DNA of 64,000 bases, taken from NCBI GenBank assembly GCA_033391075.1, contig JAWPMV010000001.1, positions 4,340,001 through 4,404,000 on the forward strand. Direction: 5' to 3'. The stretch is from Bacteroidia bacterium. Lineage in GTDB: Bacteria > Bacteroidota > Bacteroidia > J057. The position numbers and the translations under genes were made by a program. This document shows positions 35,202 to 43,427 of the stretch, piece by piece. Every line of letters starts with the position of its first letter. Positions within the stretch are counted from its first letter, which is position 1. The notes under the pieces were generated by a model. The model did not search any database. It was given only the letters and a program-made list of their open reading frames with translations, and was not told where the DNA came from.

Positions 35202-38200
35202 TTAGAAAATAAATTCGATCGCATCCAAATCCATTAGGGTCTTGTTTCCAGCCTCTTCATTTTGAAATACAAAGTACAAATCATGAAATCCCTTTATTGA
35301 TTTAATCTTTCCACTTATCTCCGCCCAATTTGTTCCTCGGATTTGCACAAATCCGATCTCCTCCCCTTCAGGGCTTCCTATCCGCATACTTATTTTTCCT
35401 CCCCTTAATCCAAGAGCATAAATTGAAATCTCAGAGATGGAAGTAAGATCGATCTGTTTGAAGGATATCCAGGATCCATTTCTGATCTGCTTTACCCGAT
35501 CAATATCCCGATTTTCTCCGTCAACCAAAATGCTGACTCCCTTAGCTTCATCAAACTCTTTGGCGGGAATTCGGCTATTTCTCATCAAATAGGTCTTTCT
35601 CGTGCTCAAGGGAGAGAATTCTTCCTTCCCTTTATCTGTATAGCTGGCGGAAAGGATGTACATGCCATTTTCCTGGCCCTCACTATGTTTATCAAAATCC
35701 AGTCTCCCGGAAGGAGTCAGGGATTGTCGGGAGCGCTCATCCAAAGACAAGATATAGCGAACCATTTCGGAGCAATCTTCCAGGCTATGCTGGGGATGCC
35801 CCGCCATGATTTTCTCTCCCCAGTTTCCATTTCCTCCTGCGATTATTTTAGAGGCCAGATAGCCCACCATATCGTATTGTTCCCGGTATCGATCTGCAAT
35901 GGCAAAATAACTTGGCCCTACCGATTTGGTTTTCAGGGAATGGCAAGTGGCGCAATCACTATTTGCTATCAATTTCTGTCCGGCTAAATGACTCATTGTT
36001 CCCCGGTCTAATACCTCCTCCAAAGACATTCGCTCCAGCATTTCGGCATCTTCGAGGTAGAGAAATCTTATATCTGCATCAGCGGGGATTAATTTTCCAG
36101 CCGCGGCATCTTCCGGATCTTCGACTTGTATTTGGTAGGGGAAAGAAGTTCCCCTTTGGAAGAAAGTCTTATTTCCTGCAAAAGCAATGTCTAGCTCAGG
36201 AGCAGCATTTCCTACTTGTATCCTGATCGGAGCTAATTCGAATGCCCCCAGACTGTCGATCACTTTCGCCTGTACAATGTAAATACCAGGATTCTCAAAG
36301 GTATGCTCCACCTTCATCCCCTTGGCATCAGCTTCAGCCTGTTGGGTAAAAAACCACTCAACGCGTATGCTATCATCCTCATCAAAATCATAGGAGGAAG
36401 AAGCATCAAAAGAGACGGACAAAGGGGCTGCTCCTGCATAGGTATCAGCCTGAACCAAAGCCACAGGCTTTCTATTTGCACCAGCATATTCCAATTTGAT
36501 CAGGCGTGCGTCCGGATTGTCGGCAAAGTAGTTTTGGCCATATTCCAGTATATACATGGATCCATCCGACCCAAATTCCATTTCGATGGGCTTGGATAAG
36601 GGCATTTCCGTGAGGAATGGTTCAATACGCTTTACATAGCCTTCTTCATCAAAGGTTACTGCTTTTATCCAGCTCCTTGCCCATTCATATATAAACCATT
36701 TTCCTTCATAGTATGGGGGAAAAGCATTTGAAGAGTTTGCTGCATACATATCCCGATGATAAATGGGTCCTGCCATAGCACTATTGGACCCTTTGCCTAA
36801 CATCGGAAACTCTTTGGAAGCCTGTTTGGGATACCAGATATAAGCAGATTGAGCCGGAGGTAAATTCTGAGCTCCTGTATTGTGGGGAGAATTATTGATC
36901 GGTTTTGCCGGATCAAAAAGATCTCCTAATTGATCATTGTTAAAGTCCCGATCTGGAAAGGCTTTATTGTCCCCCATGAAATACGGCCAACCAAAGTATC
37001 CAGGTTCTCTTGCCTGATTGAATTCGTCATAGCTCTGCGGACCAAATTCTCCATCGAGACCTGCATCAGGTCCTACATCCCCCCAATACACATAGCCGGT
37101 TTTATGATCGACTGCTATTCGAAAGGGATTTCTGGCTCCCATCGCATAGATTTCCGGTCTTCCCTTCGAACCATCTTTGGGAAAAAGATTGCCTTCGGGA
37201 ATGTCATAACTTCCATATCGGTTAGGTTTGATCCGGAGTACTTTTCCTCTGAGGTCATGGGTATTGGCAGAAGATTTTTGTGCATCAAAAGGGCCTCTTC
37301 CGGGCCTTTCATCCAGGGGAGAATAGCCATTTGATTCTTTGGAAGAAGTATTGTCTCCGGTAGAAAGCCAGAGATTACCCTCAGGCCCAAAAGTAACTGA
37401 GCCTCCAGAGTGGCAGCAGGTCTCCCTTTGTACCGCTACTTTGAGAATCACTTTCTCTGAAGCCAGGTTCAGGCTATCTCCATTTGGAAAAGTAAACCGA
37501 GAGAGATATTGTGCTTTCTCACATTCTTTCCCAGGAGAATAGTAGAGATAGATATAATTATTTCGAGCAAAATCGGGATCTATGGTCAATCCCAATAAGC
37601 CATCTTCATAATTTCCGGATGTACAAACGTCAAAGTTGTGAATCAATCGGCTTTCTTCCGTGACAGGATCGTAGAGCTTCATTTTCCCTCTACGTTCGAT
37701 AAAAAGAATTTTATCATCAGGGAAAACACATAGCTCCATCGGTTCTATCAAATCATCATCCAGGACTTTGCGGGTAAATCGGTTTTCCTGGGGAGCTGCC
37801 GGGGATTTTATGGAGGAAAGGGAATAGCTGTTTTTCCCGATGGCAAAACGGATCAGTTCAATCAATTCATCCGTTGAGGAATTTTCTGTTTGGACAATTC
37901 TCCCTCCATCGTAGAATACTTTTTCCTTATCGGAAGCAGAGCTGATATCGTTTACTTTAACTGAAGCTTCTGAAGTGAGCTGACTATTTTTAAACTCCTC
38001 ATACCAGGGCCAGGTTAATCTTTGCTCCAGGCCACTATTGAGCATGACCAAACCACCGCCTGATTGAACATACCTTTCCAGCATACTCAATTCATAAGGG
38101 CTCATAGATTTGAAATCTTTTCCTATCAATATCAGGGCACTATAAGACCAGCAATCCTTATCTCTGAGTTTATAAAATTTGCTTTGCGAATGAATTTCCC

Positions 38201-38384
38201 ATGATTGAGCTTTCGCTTGCAAGTCCTTCAATAGCTCAGCGGGATAGGCTTTCGAAAAGTCATCCGCTATAAGCAGGACTTTTTGACTCTCTCGCTGGAT
38301 GATATCGGAAGAATTGCAGGAAGGGAGAAAAACAAGGGCACAAATGGCCCAAAGGTAGTAGCTTAGGTTTAGATCGACTCTCAT
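35202..38384 (-). CDS. Multidomain lipoprotein: ThuA-like, GSDH propeller, PKD, cytochrome c, C-terminal CBM-like domain
   Basis: A 1060-aa protein. I use the ATG at 38384; the frame continues 7 codons to a TTG at 38405. A lipoprotein signal ends in LPSC (about 20-23), so it is lipid-anchored. Order: ThuA-like glutamine-amidotransferase fold (about 33-190); glucose/sorbosone dehydrogenase propeller (about 200-655, with GLLGLTIDPDFARNNYIYLY and GARNPFRIAVD); PKD domain (about 665-745); cytochrome c with C-A-T-C-H at about 811-815 and a KIMAGHP Met ligand; and a C-terminal CBM6-like beta-sandwich (about 900-1060). It probably oxidises sugars at the cell surface or periplasm and passes electrons to its own haem. 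This combination is known in Bacteroidota and Planctomycetota; the substrate is unknown. Confidence 0.9.
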   Translation of the reverse strand: MRVDLNLSYYLWAICALVFLPSCNSSDIIQRESQKVLLIADDFSKAYPAELLKDLQAKAQSWEIHSQSKFYKLRDKDCWSYSALILIGKDFKSMSPYELSMLERYVQSGGGLVMLNSGLEQRLTWPWYEEFKNSQLTSEASVKVNDISSASDKEKVFYDGGRIVQTENSSTDELIELIRFAIGKNSYSLSSIKSPAAPQENRFTRKVLDDDLIEPMELCVFPDDKILFIERRGKMKLYDPVTEESRLIHNFDVCTSGNYEDGLLGLTIDPDFARNNYIYLYYSPGKECEKAQYLSRFTFPNGDSLNLASEKVILKVAVQRETCCHSGGSVTFGPEGNLWLSTGDNTSSKESNGYSPLDERPGRGPFDAQKSSANTHDLRGKVLRIKPNRYGSYDIPEGNLFPKDGSKGRPEIYAMGARNPFRIAVDHKTGYVYWGDVGPDAGLDGEFGPQSYDEFNQAREPGYFGWPYFMGDNKAFPDRDFNNDQLGDLFDPAKPINNSPHNTGAQNLPPAQSAYIWYPKQASKEFPMLGKGSNSAMAGPIYHRDMYAANSSNAFPPYYEGKWFIYEWARSWIKAVTFDEEGYVKRIEPFLTEMPLSKPIEMEFGSDGSMYILEYGQNYFADNPDARLIKLEYAGANRKPVALVQADTYAGAAPLSVSFDASSSYDFDEDDSIRVEWFFTQQAEADAKGMKVEHTFENPGIYIVQAKVIDSLGAFELAPIRIQVGNAAPELDIAFAGNKTFFQRGTSFPYQIQVEDPEDAAAGKLIPADADIRFLYLEDAEMLERMSLEEVLDRGTMSHLAGQKLIANSDCATCHSLKTKSVGPSYFAIADRYREQYDMVGYLASKIIAGGNGNWGEKIMAGHPQHSLEDCSEMVRYILSLDERSRQSLTPSGRLDFDKHSEGQENGMYILSASYTDKGKEEFSPLSTRKTYLMRNSRIPAKEFDEAKGVSILVDGENRDIDRVKQIRNGSWISFKQIDLTSISEISIYALGLRGGKISMRIGSPEGEEIGFVQIRGTNWAEISGKIKSIKGFHDLYFVFQNEEAGNKTLMDLDAIEFIF

Positions 38385-38405
38385 GATGCGTAATTCTTGT
38401 CCCAA

Positions 38406-38729
38406 TTTAAATGAAAATTTAAAGCTGAACAGGGAAAAAAGAATTCAATTTTCTAAAAAAGGGATAGATCAAGTACGAAAAGCTGAATGAAATCCAAGTA
38501 AGAAAATGAAGTTTTGGGCTAAAATGATGATATGGCGTTCTTATTTACTTGACAATTGGTGCAAATTTTCGCACAAATCCAGAACTCATATCCTGCTTTT
38601 TCGCCTTCGATCAAATCTATAAGAAGTTAGATTTTTTGCACTTTCCCTATTTGCCGAAATATCAAAATGTTTAATATGCAGAAAAGGACGACAAAGTAGA
38701 TTCTCCCAAATCTTTGATCTGTTGTCCCC
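38406..38729. other. Divergent intergenic region, 324 bp
   Basis: AT-rich, non-coding, between the divergent genes at 38384 (minus) and 38730 (plus). I see only weak promoter-like words (a TTGACAATT at about 38552). No repeat of the GTGTT family occurs here and no ORF looks coding. Confidence 0.5.
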
Positions 38730-38993
38730 ATGAATAAGCTCATGATTCATAATATTAGCACCCAAACGACCTCCTCGCTCTCGACACTAGATTATCACCT
38801 GGGCAGTGCAAGCGATATTTATATTGCCATCCATGATCAGGAAGGGAATATGAAAAGAGTACTGCTAGACGATCATCACACCAAAGGAAAACACAGACTA
38901 AGTTGGGATCCCCGTACACTGAGAAAGGGACCTTACTTTATACACATCAGAATGCCTAACAGAAGATTAGTTAAAAAGATTGATGTAGCTTAG
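38730..38993 (+). CDS. Small protein resembling an isolated T9SS-tail/FlgD-like beta domain
   Basis: An 87-aa ORF with its own terminator directly behind it. Residues about 20-87 read like the last domain of a T9SS cargo or an FlgD-type Ig fold: DIYIAIHDQEGNMKRVLLDD, then HRLSWDPRTLRKGPYFIHIRM and a basic end RRLVKKIDVA. There is no signal peptide, so it cannot be ordinary T9SS cargo. It may be a remnant of a larger gene, but upstream sequence shows no matching coding region in frame. A free-standing cytoplasmic domain is the other reading. Real-gene status is likely from its length, start and terminator. Confidence 0.65.
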   Translation: MNKLMIHNISTQTTSSLSTLDYHLGSASDIYIAIHDQEGNMKRVLLDDHHTKGKHRLSWDPRTLRKGPYFIHIRMPNRRLVKKIDVA

Positions 38994-39015
38994 GCATAAG
39001 CTGGACAAAAAAACG

Positions 39016-39041
39016 AAAGCCCATTTTTTCAAATGGGCTTT
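39016..39041. terminator. Bidirectional terminator between convergent genes
   Basis: A perfect 11-bp stem (AAAGCCCATTT at 39016-39026, complement at 39031-39041) with a TTTC loop. It has T-rich sequence after it on the plus strand and a run of seven A before it (39008-39013 region), i.e. T on the minus strand. It serves both the 38730 gene and the TlpA-like gene ending at 39063. Confidence 0.85.
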
Positions 39042-39062
39042 TCTATTTTCTATAAATATCTT

Positions 39063-40451
39063 TTATCTGCTTTCTTTATCGCCAAGCAATCTTTCGAGTT
39101 CTTTCTCCAAAGCAGCTCCTCTCAATTTCTTGGCAATGATTTTTCCATTAGGATCAAGGAGAACGGTATAAGGGATGGAATGCACTCCATAGGTTTTGGC
39201 TGCGAGACTTCCCCACTGTTTTAGATCACTTACATGCTTCCAGGGAAGTTGATCCTTTTCGATGGCTTGTACCCATCGATCGCGATTTCTGTCAAGACTG
39301 ACTCCCAGAATTTCAAATCCTTTATCCTTATAGGCCGCATACATGCGTCGCACATTGGGATTTTCTTGTCGACAAGGCCCGCACCAGGAAGCCCAAAAGT
39401 CCACCAATAAGTATTTTCCTCTGTAATCTTTCAGGCTTATTGTTTCTCCATCAGGAGAAGGCAGGGGAATATCTGGTGCAGTCACACCGATAAGCCTATG
39501 TTTCATACTCGCCAGACTCTTGCTCAGCTGCTGGGCTATTGCGGGATTGTCATTGGGATAGTATTCGAGGTATTCGGCTGTGAATCTGGCAAAGGCATCT
39601 TCATCCTTGGATTGAAAGCCAGCTACAAGTCCCAAAAGGGCCGCCTTATGTGCCGAACTAGGTTTAGGAATGCCCGACAACTGTTTTTCAGCATGAGCGA
39701 TGACATCCGACGTATTGAGCCCTACCTGAGCGACATTACTCGAATAACTTTTGAAAGCATCATGAAATTGAGGAATGCGATTATATGCAGGGTCAGAAAA
39801 ATCAACGAATTGAAAATATTTTGAGGCAAAGTATTCAGCTTCACTAGTAAAACCTTCTCCACCGGACTGAAAACTCACATAAATCTGGGGGGCAATGACC
39901 TTGGCCAGATAAGGATGCGTTTCTTTCAATTCATTCAAAAAACCGATTTTCAGCTGATCGACTTTTTGCATTTTGGCAATGGTGGCTGATTGGTCCCGTT
40001 TGGCCCTTTGGTTTACCCTAAACTCTCCAATCAATTTCCCCATTTGGGCTTGCCAGGCTTTCAGTTTCTGATTGGCTTCCTGAAGTTTTACATGTATAGG
40101 CGAATTACCTACCATAGCCCGGGAGAAACTTTCGCAGGCTCCCTCCACATAAATCTGGTCTTCAGATCCCAGGATCAGAGGCACGGTATTCTGAGGCTTT
40201 CCCAGACCCAGGAAATAAAATCCTAAGGGTATCTGATTGATTTTTATTGAAAACACTTTATCCTCTCCTTGTTGCATGACGGCTATAACCGCTACCTGCC
40301 GTAGGGAAACCCCATCCAGGATAAAAAGCCGTAAAGAATCAGCATTACAGGAAGTAAGTTTACCTGTAAGCCATACTTCTTTTTGGGCAAATAATTGATG
40401 GGAGGTACATGATAAAGCCAGGACAAGGAGAAATAAGAGGATCTTTTTCAT
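39063..40451 (-). CDS. TlpA-type thiol-disulfide oxidoreductase with N-terminal DUF4369-like domain
   Basis: 462 aa from the ATG at 40451, chosen because a signal peptide follows (MKKILLFLLVLALSCTSHQL); the frame continues upstream without coding character and would overlap the yqgE gene. Residues about 25-130 form a beta domain like DUF4369 (GKLTSCNADSLRLFILDG). Residues about 320-460 are a thioredoxin fold of the TlpA/AhpC-TSA type with the redox pair C357-G-P-C360 and a cis-Pro in SIPYT (P427). Such periplasmic proteins reduce disulfides or deliver electrons to other thiol proteins. Its gene follows yqgE on the same strand after 17 nt. Confidence 0.9.
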   Translation of the reverse strand: MKKILLFLLVLALSCTSHQLFAQKEVWLTGKLTSCNADSLRLFILDGVSLRQVAVIAVMQQGEDKVFSIKINQIPLGFYFLGLGKPQNTVPLILGSEDQIYVEGACESFSRAMVGNSPIHVKLQEANQKLKAWQAQMGKLIGEFRVNQRAKRDQSATIAKMQKVDQLKIGFLNELKETHPYLAKVIAPQIYVSFQSGGEGFTSEAEYFASKYFQFVDFSDPAYNRIPQFHDAFKSYSSNVAQVGLNTSDVIAHAEKQLSGIPKPSSAHKAALLGLVAGFQSKDEDAFARFTAEYLEYYPNDNPAIAQQLSKSLASMKHRLIGVTAPDIPLPSPDGETISLKDYRGKYLLVDFWASWCGPCRQENPNVRRMYAAYKDKGFEILGVSLDRNRDRWVQAIEKDQLPWKHVSDLKQWGSLAAKTYGVHSIPYTVLLDPNGKIIAKKLRGAALEKELERLLGDKESR

Positions 40452-40468
40452 AAGATCGAAATGCGAAA

Positions 40469-41032
40469 TTAATTCATGCGTGGATCTACGGGATAATTGG
40501 AGATAATACGATATTTTTCTCCCATTCCCTGCAGGATTTCTCTCCAAAGGTCGGTATAATCTTCCTGAAATACGAAGGAGGAATTTTCCGGGGCAACAAT
40601 CCAAGACTTCCTTTCCAGTTCTGTTTCCAATTGGCCAGGTCCCCAGCCAGAGTAGCCTACAAAAAAGAGGATATCCTGAGGCTCAGCCTGTCCCATAAGG
40701 ATCATTTCTTTGAGCTTGGAGAAATCTCCTGCCCAATAGAGATCCTCTGCGATTTGATGACTCCCATCCAATTGTTCCCCAAGTCGGTGAACAAAGTGCA
40801 GGGTGCTTCTTTCCACAGGTCCTCCAACAAAGACCGGAGCATTAAATTCTGGTAATCCGTCAACGACCTCATTGATTTTCACTTTCAACTGTCGGTTCAT
40901 AACGAAACCAAGACTTCCATTCTCATTATGCTCTACGAGGAGAACAACGGAACGTTGAAAGTTTTCATCATGCATGAAAGGCTCAGAGACAAGAAATCTA
41001 CCGGCGCTGGGTCTATAAGAACTTGTAAGCAT
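40469..41032 (-). CDS. YqgE/AlgH family protein (UPF0301)
   Basis: A 187-aa cytoplasmic protein with the family landmarks PSAGRFLVSEPFMHDENFQR (about 8-27), NGSLGFVMNR (about 36-45), VFVGGPVE (about 67-74) and FFVGYSGWGPGQLETEL (about 122-138). The biochemical role is not settled; links to alginate regulation and transcription have been proposed in other bacteria. Length is normal. It is upstream of the TlpA-like gene and may share its transcript. Confidence 0.93.
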   Translation of the reverse strand: MLTSSYRPSAGRFLVSEPFMHDENFQRSVVLLVEHNENGSLGFVMNRQLKVKINEVVDGLPEFNAPVFVGGPVERSTLHFVHRLGEQLDGSHQIAEDLYWAGDFSKLKEMILMGQAEPQDILFFVGYSGWGPGQLETELERKSWIVAPENSSFVFQEDYTDLWREILQGMGEKYRIISNYPVDPRMN

Positions 41033-41200
41033 ATCATATATACATTAAAAATGGCACGGAACCCCAGGAGCATATATGTTTATAAATACGTTGCCACACT
41101 GTAATTACGAAAGTGGCTAAAGAAAAGATGCTTTAATATACAGGATGTTTCCAAGGAATTAAAAATAAATGTATAAACGTGGGGAAGGGGTGGGATTTGC

Positions 41201-41326
41201 GTGTTTGGGTGTTAGGGTTTTAGGGTGTTAGAGGAGAACGTATTGCTATGTTGGTGTATTGGCGATTCTTCGAATTTCACCAATTGGGAAACACCAACAC
41301 GCCTATACACTAACACACTAACACCC
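41201..41326. repeat. GTGTT/AACAC octamer inverted repeat, copy D (upstream of yqgE)
   Basis: Left-arm units in 8-bp register start at 41201, 41209, 41217 and 41225 (GTGTTAGG-type), with a second set at 41240, 41248 and 41256. Right-arm units in the same 8-bp register start at 41288, 41296, 41304, 41312 and 41320. The pairing is imperfect. Unlike most copies it is about 190 nt past the nearest stop codon, with a terminator in between. Confidence 0.75.
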
Positions 41327-41354
41327 CTTTCTTTATTTGTGGACTACAAATAAA

Positions 41355-41382
41355 GAAAGGGGACTGATCCAAAGTCCCCTTG
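41355..41382 (-). terminator. Rho-independent terminator of the DUF2807 gene
   Basis: On the minus strand GGGGACT (41373-41379 complement), loop of 7 nt, AGTCCCC, then TTTCTTTATTT. A perfect 7-bp GC-rich stem with a T-rich tail, about 130 nt past the stop codon at 41512. Confidence 0.7.
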
Positions 41383-41511
41383 ATGTGCTGTACACACAAA
41401 ATCCGCTAATTAATGGAGCTTTCACTCCAGTCTAACGAAGCCATCAAAAGCCGCTCGGGGCTTGTTGATGACTGCGTAAGAATGGTATTGCAAATAGTGT
41501 ATGAAAAGCAA

Positions 41512-42300
41512 TTAGTTTACACTTTCCAGTTGACCGCTGCCTGTGATGCTGGCGTCAACGGAAGGAGTTCCTTTATAGCGTACATCTCCACTTCCGAGGA
41601 TGCGTACGCTGAGTTCGTCAATAACGTGGATATCGGCATCACCACTACCTTCGATTCTTACATCGCATACCTCTGAGACAAAGTCAAAAGACTCCATATT
41701 TCCGGAACCATCCATATCAATGTTATGGATCTGCGTTTCTCCTGTAAGGAAAACATCCCCAGCACCTTTGATGCGAGTTTCAAATTCAATGGCTTCTGTA
41801 TCCATGCTGATATCTCCTGATCCATCTACTTCGACATATACTTTCTGGTAATCTCCCAGCATATCAATACTCCCGGATCCTTTCACAAAGAGATCAAGAT
41901 TACTTCCGGTAAAGCGATCCAGTACATAAATATCACCCGAACCATCAACTTCCAATGAACTTAGATCAGGAAGGGTGATGTCAATGCGAATGGTTTTATA
42001 GGAACGAATGCAACGATTGTTTTTAATCTCCAGAAGAGATCCCGTTACCTGGGTTTCAATTTCGTCGATAATGTTTTGCTGTGCAGTAATCTCCATGGCA
42101 AAATCCTGGCCCTGGCTGATATACACATCTCCCGGCAAATCCAGAAGAATCTTATCAAATCCTGTTTCTGTGCGTGCTTCAGATACTCTTGTTCCGTCTC
42201 CGTTCTCACAAGGCAAAATCCCTTCGGCATCACAAGCCGTCAGAAAAAAGCCTGCCACTAAAGCTAAATAGAGCGTGCGTGTTAGTTGTAAAGTTTTCAT
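41512..42300 (-). CDS. DUF2807 (head GIN domain) lipoprotein
   Basis: A 262-aa putative lipoprotein: signal peptide with lipobox LTAC (C23). The body, about residues 50-262, is the DUF2807 parallel beta-solenoid. It is recognisable from the GSGD/GSGS motif that recurs about every 20 residues (VDGSGDIYV, VKGSGSIDM, VDGSGDISM, IKGAGDVFL, MDGSGNMES, IEGSGDADI, ILGSGDVRY). Function is unknown; these proteins are common in Bacteroidota. It is divergent from the sigma factor gene at 42744, across a 443-bp region with the tandem octamer array. Confidence 0.92.
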   Translation of the reverse strand: MKTLQLTRTLYLALVAGFFLTACDAEGILPCENGDGTRVSEARTETGFDKILLDLPGDVYISQGQDFAMEITAQQNIIDEIETQVTGSLLEIKNNRCIRSYKTIRIDITLPDLSSLEVDGSGDIYVLDRFTGSNLDLFVKGSGSIDMLGDYQKVYVEVDGSGDISMDTEAIEFETRIKGAGDVFLTGETQIHNIDMDGSGNMESFDFVSEVCDVRIEGSGDADIHVIDELSVRILGSGDVRYKGTPSVDASITGSGQLESVN

Positions 42301-42385
42301 TACATATAAAGATTAAAGGGTTTAAAAGTTCACGTCACGAATAGACAGGAGGATTGGCGCGGGGTTGCGCGGGAGGAGGAAAAAA

Positions 42386-42616
42386 GTGTTCTGGTGTTGG
42401 GGAAGAGTGTTAGAGTGTTAGAGTGTTAGAGTGTTAGAGTGTTAGAGTGTTAGAGTGTTAGAGTGTTAGAGTGTTAGAGTGTTGTAGTTTATTATTTCGA
42501 GAACACCAGAAGACTTCCATTCTTCATTTCCTCAAAAACGTGTTGGTGTGTTGGGGTTGAAGGTTTTCTTTAATGCAAGAACACTAACACGCTAACACGC
42601 TAACACCCAAAAACAC
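42386..42616. repeat. GTGTT/AACAC octamer repeat cluster, copy E
   Basis: A compound copy. The left part has GTGTTNNN units at 42386 and 42394, then nine identical GTGTTAGA units from 42407 to 42478 and one variant to 42486. An AACAC stretch at 42502 pairs with the first two units. A second element has left units at 42540 and 42548 and right AACAC units at 42580, 42586, 42594, 42602 and 42612. It lies between divergent genes rather than after a stop codon. Confidence 0.8.
42407..42478. repeat. Tandem array: nine perfect copies of an 8-bp unit
   Basis: GTGTTAGA is repeated nine times without a mismatch, followed by one diverged unit (GTGTTGTA, 42479-42486). The unit equals the arm unit of the dispersed inverted repeats, so the array most likely grew from one by slipped-strand copying. 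Such arrays are prone to length change. Confidence 0.95.
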
Positions 42617-42634
42617 CAATAGGTTCTTCCCTCT

Positions 42635-42697
42635 TCCACTCCCCTCTTATTCCGATTCACTCCCCCTCTTCTCGGGTTCACTCCATCTCTTTTCGCC
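42635..42697 (+). promoter_or_regulatory. 21-bp direct repeats upstream of the sigma factor gene
   Basis: Two adjacent 21-bp units (42656-42676 and 42677-42697) share TTCACTCC, then CTCTT or TCTCTTT and TCGS at the same places. A more diverged unit precedes them (about 42635-42655). The 21-bp period is two helical turns, so bound proteins would sit on one face. The last unit ends 46 nt before the ATG. This suggests an activator or repressor site for the sigma factor gene. Confidence 0.5.
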
Positions 42698-42743
42698 ATG
42701 CTGCAATTATCCCCGTATTTGGAGGAAACAAATCGATAATATC

Positions 42744-43280
42744 ATGTCAACAATTCTTTCTTTCTCACAAGCTCTCGTAGACCGTTGTAAAAATGGAGAT
42801 CGCCGCGCAGAACCTGAATTATATCAGCGCTATGCTCAAGGGATGTACAAAGTTGCTGTACAAATGCTTCGTGACCCTATGGAGGCAGAAGACGTTGTGC
42901 AGGTTGCATTTACCAAGGCTTTCAGAAGACTTCACACCTATAAAGGAGATGCAAGTTTTGGTGCCTGGCTTAAAAGGATCGTAGTCAATACGGCTATCAA
43001 CCACATGAAAAAGAGAAAACTCGAGTATTTCTCTTTGGAAGAGAATCATCACAATCATAGTGAAGATAACCCGACAGACGAAGCGGTTCGTATCGATATG
43101 ACTCAAATCCAGTGGGCTATCCAACAGCTACCCGTAGGATATCAAAAAGTATTTACTCTTTACCAATTGGAAGGATACGATCATGGCGAGATCAGCAACA
43201 TCCTCGATATCAGCGAAGCTACTTCCAAGTCTCAATTTTGCAGAGCCAAGAAGAAGCTGAGGGAAATGCTTACAGCATAA
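42744..43280 (+). CDS. RNA polymerase sigma factor, sigma-70/ECF type
   Basis: A 178-aa protein with region 2 at about 24-90 (YAQGMYKVAVQMLRDPMEAEDVVQVAFTKAF; -10 recognition and core binding) and region 4 at about 122-175 (LPVGYQKVFTLYQLEGYDH, then ISNILDISEATSKSQFCRAKKKL, the -35 helix-turn-helix). There is no region 1 or 3, so it is an alternative factor of the extracytoplasmic-function group. No anti-sigma gene is adjacent: the next gene, pabB, is unrelated. Upstream are the 21-bp direct repeats. The stop codon is followed after 3 nt by repeat copy F. Confidence 0.93.
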   Translation: MSTILSFSQALVDRCKNGDRRAEPELYQRYAQGMYKVAVQMLRDPMEAEDVVQVAFTKAFRRLHTYKGDASFGAWLKRIVVNTAINHMKKRKLEYFSLEENHHNHSEDNPTDEAVRIDMTQIQWAIQQLPVGYQKVFTLYQLEGYDHGEISNILDISEATSKSQFCRAKKKLREMLTA

Positions 43281-43283
43281 GAG

Positions 43284-43366
43284 GTGTTAGTGTGTTTGAG
43301 TATTAGTGTGTTAGTATAATATAATTCCAACTCTCATACCCTAACACCCATAAACCCTAACACACC
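43284..43366. repeat. GTGTT/AACAC octamer inverted repeat, copy F (after sigma factor)
   Basis: Left-arm units in exact 8-bp register start at 43284, 43292, 43300 and 43308. Right-arm units start at 43343, 43351 and 43359. The loop is about 27 nt. It begins 3 nt after the stop codon of a plus-strand gene, so the link to stop codons holds for both orientations. Confidence 0.8.
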
Positions 43367-43427
43367 AAATGTAACCATTTGCAATCACCTGCGAATAAAG
43401 GAGTAGACTCGACAAGCAAACTCCTTT

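Larger units (their letters stand above)
41033..41511. other. Intergenic region with terminator, stacked hairpins and repeat copy D, 479 bp
   Basis: This lies between two minus-strand genes. From the DUF2807 end it holds a hairpin CATCAA...TTGATG at 41442-41470 and the terminator stem 41359-41379. A perfect 17-bp hairpin sits at 41324-41362 (loop GGACT at 41341-41345), and then comes repeat copy D at 41201-41326. The 17-bp hairpin and the terminator share GGGG at 41359-41362, so they cannot both form completely. The rest (41033-41200) is plain AT-rich DNA. Confidence 0.65.
42301..42743. other. Divergent intergenic region with octamer array and 21-bp repeats, 443 bp
   Basis: This region separates the DUF2807 lipoprotein gene from the sigma factor gene and must hold both promoters. 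It contains repeat copy E (42386-42616), including nine identical tandem octamers, and the 21-bp direct repeats at 42635-42697. I see no coding ORF. Confidence 0.7.

Noticed and set aside
40452-40604. Upstream extension of the TlpA-like protein
   Set aside because: It would overlap yqgE and precede a good signal peptide that starts at the ATG at 40451.
42386-42616. CRISPR-like array
   Set aside because: The unit is only 8 bp, there are no spacers of constant length and no cas genes; the array is a simple tandem repeat.
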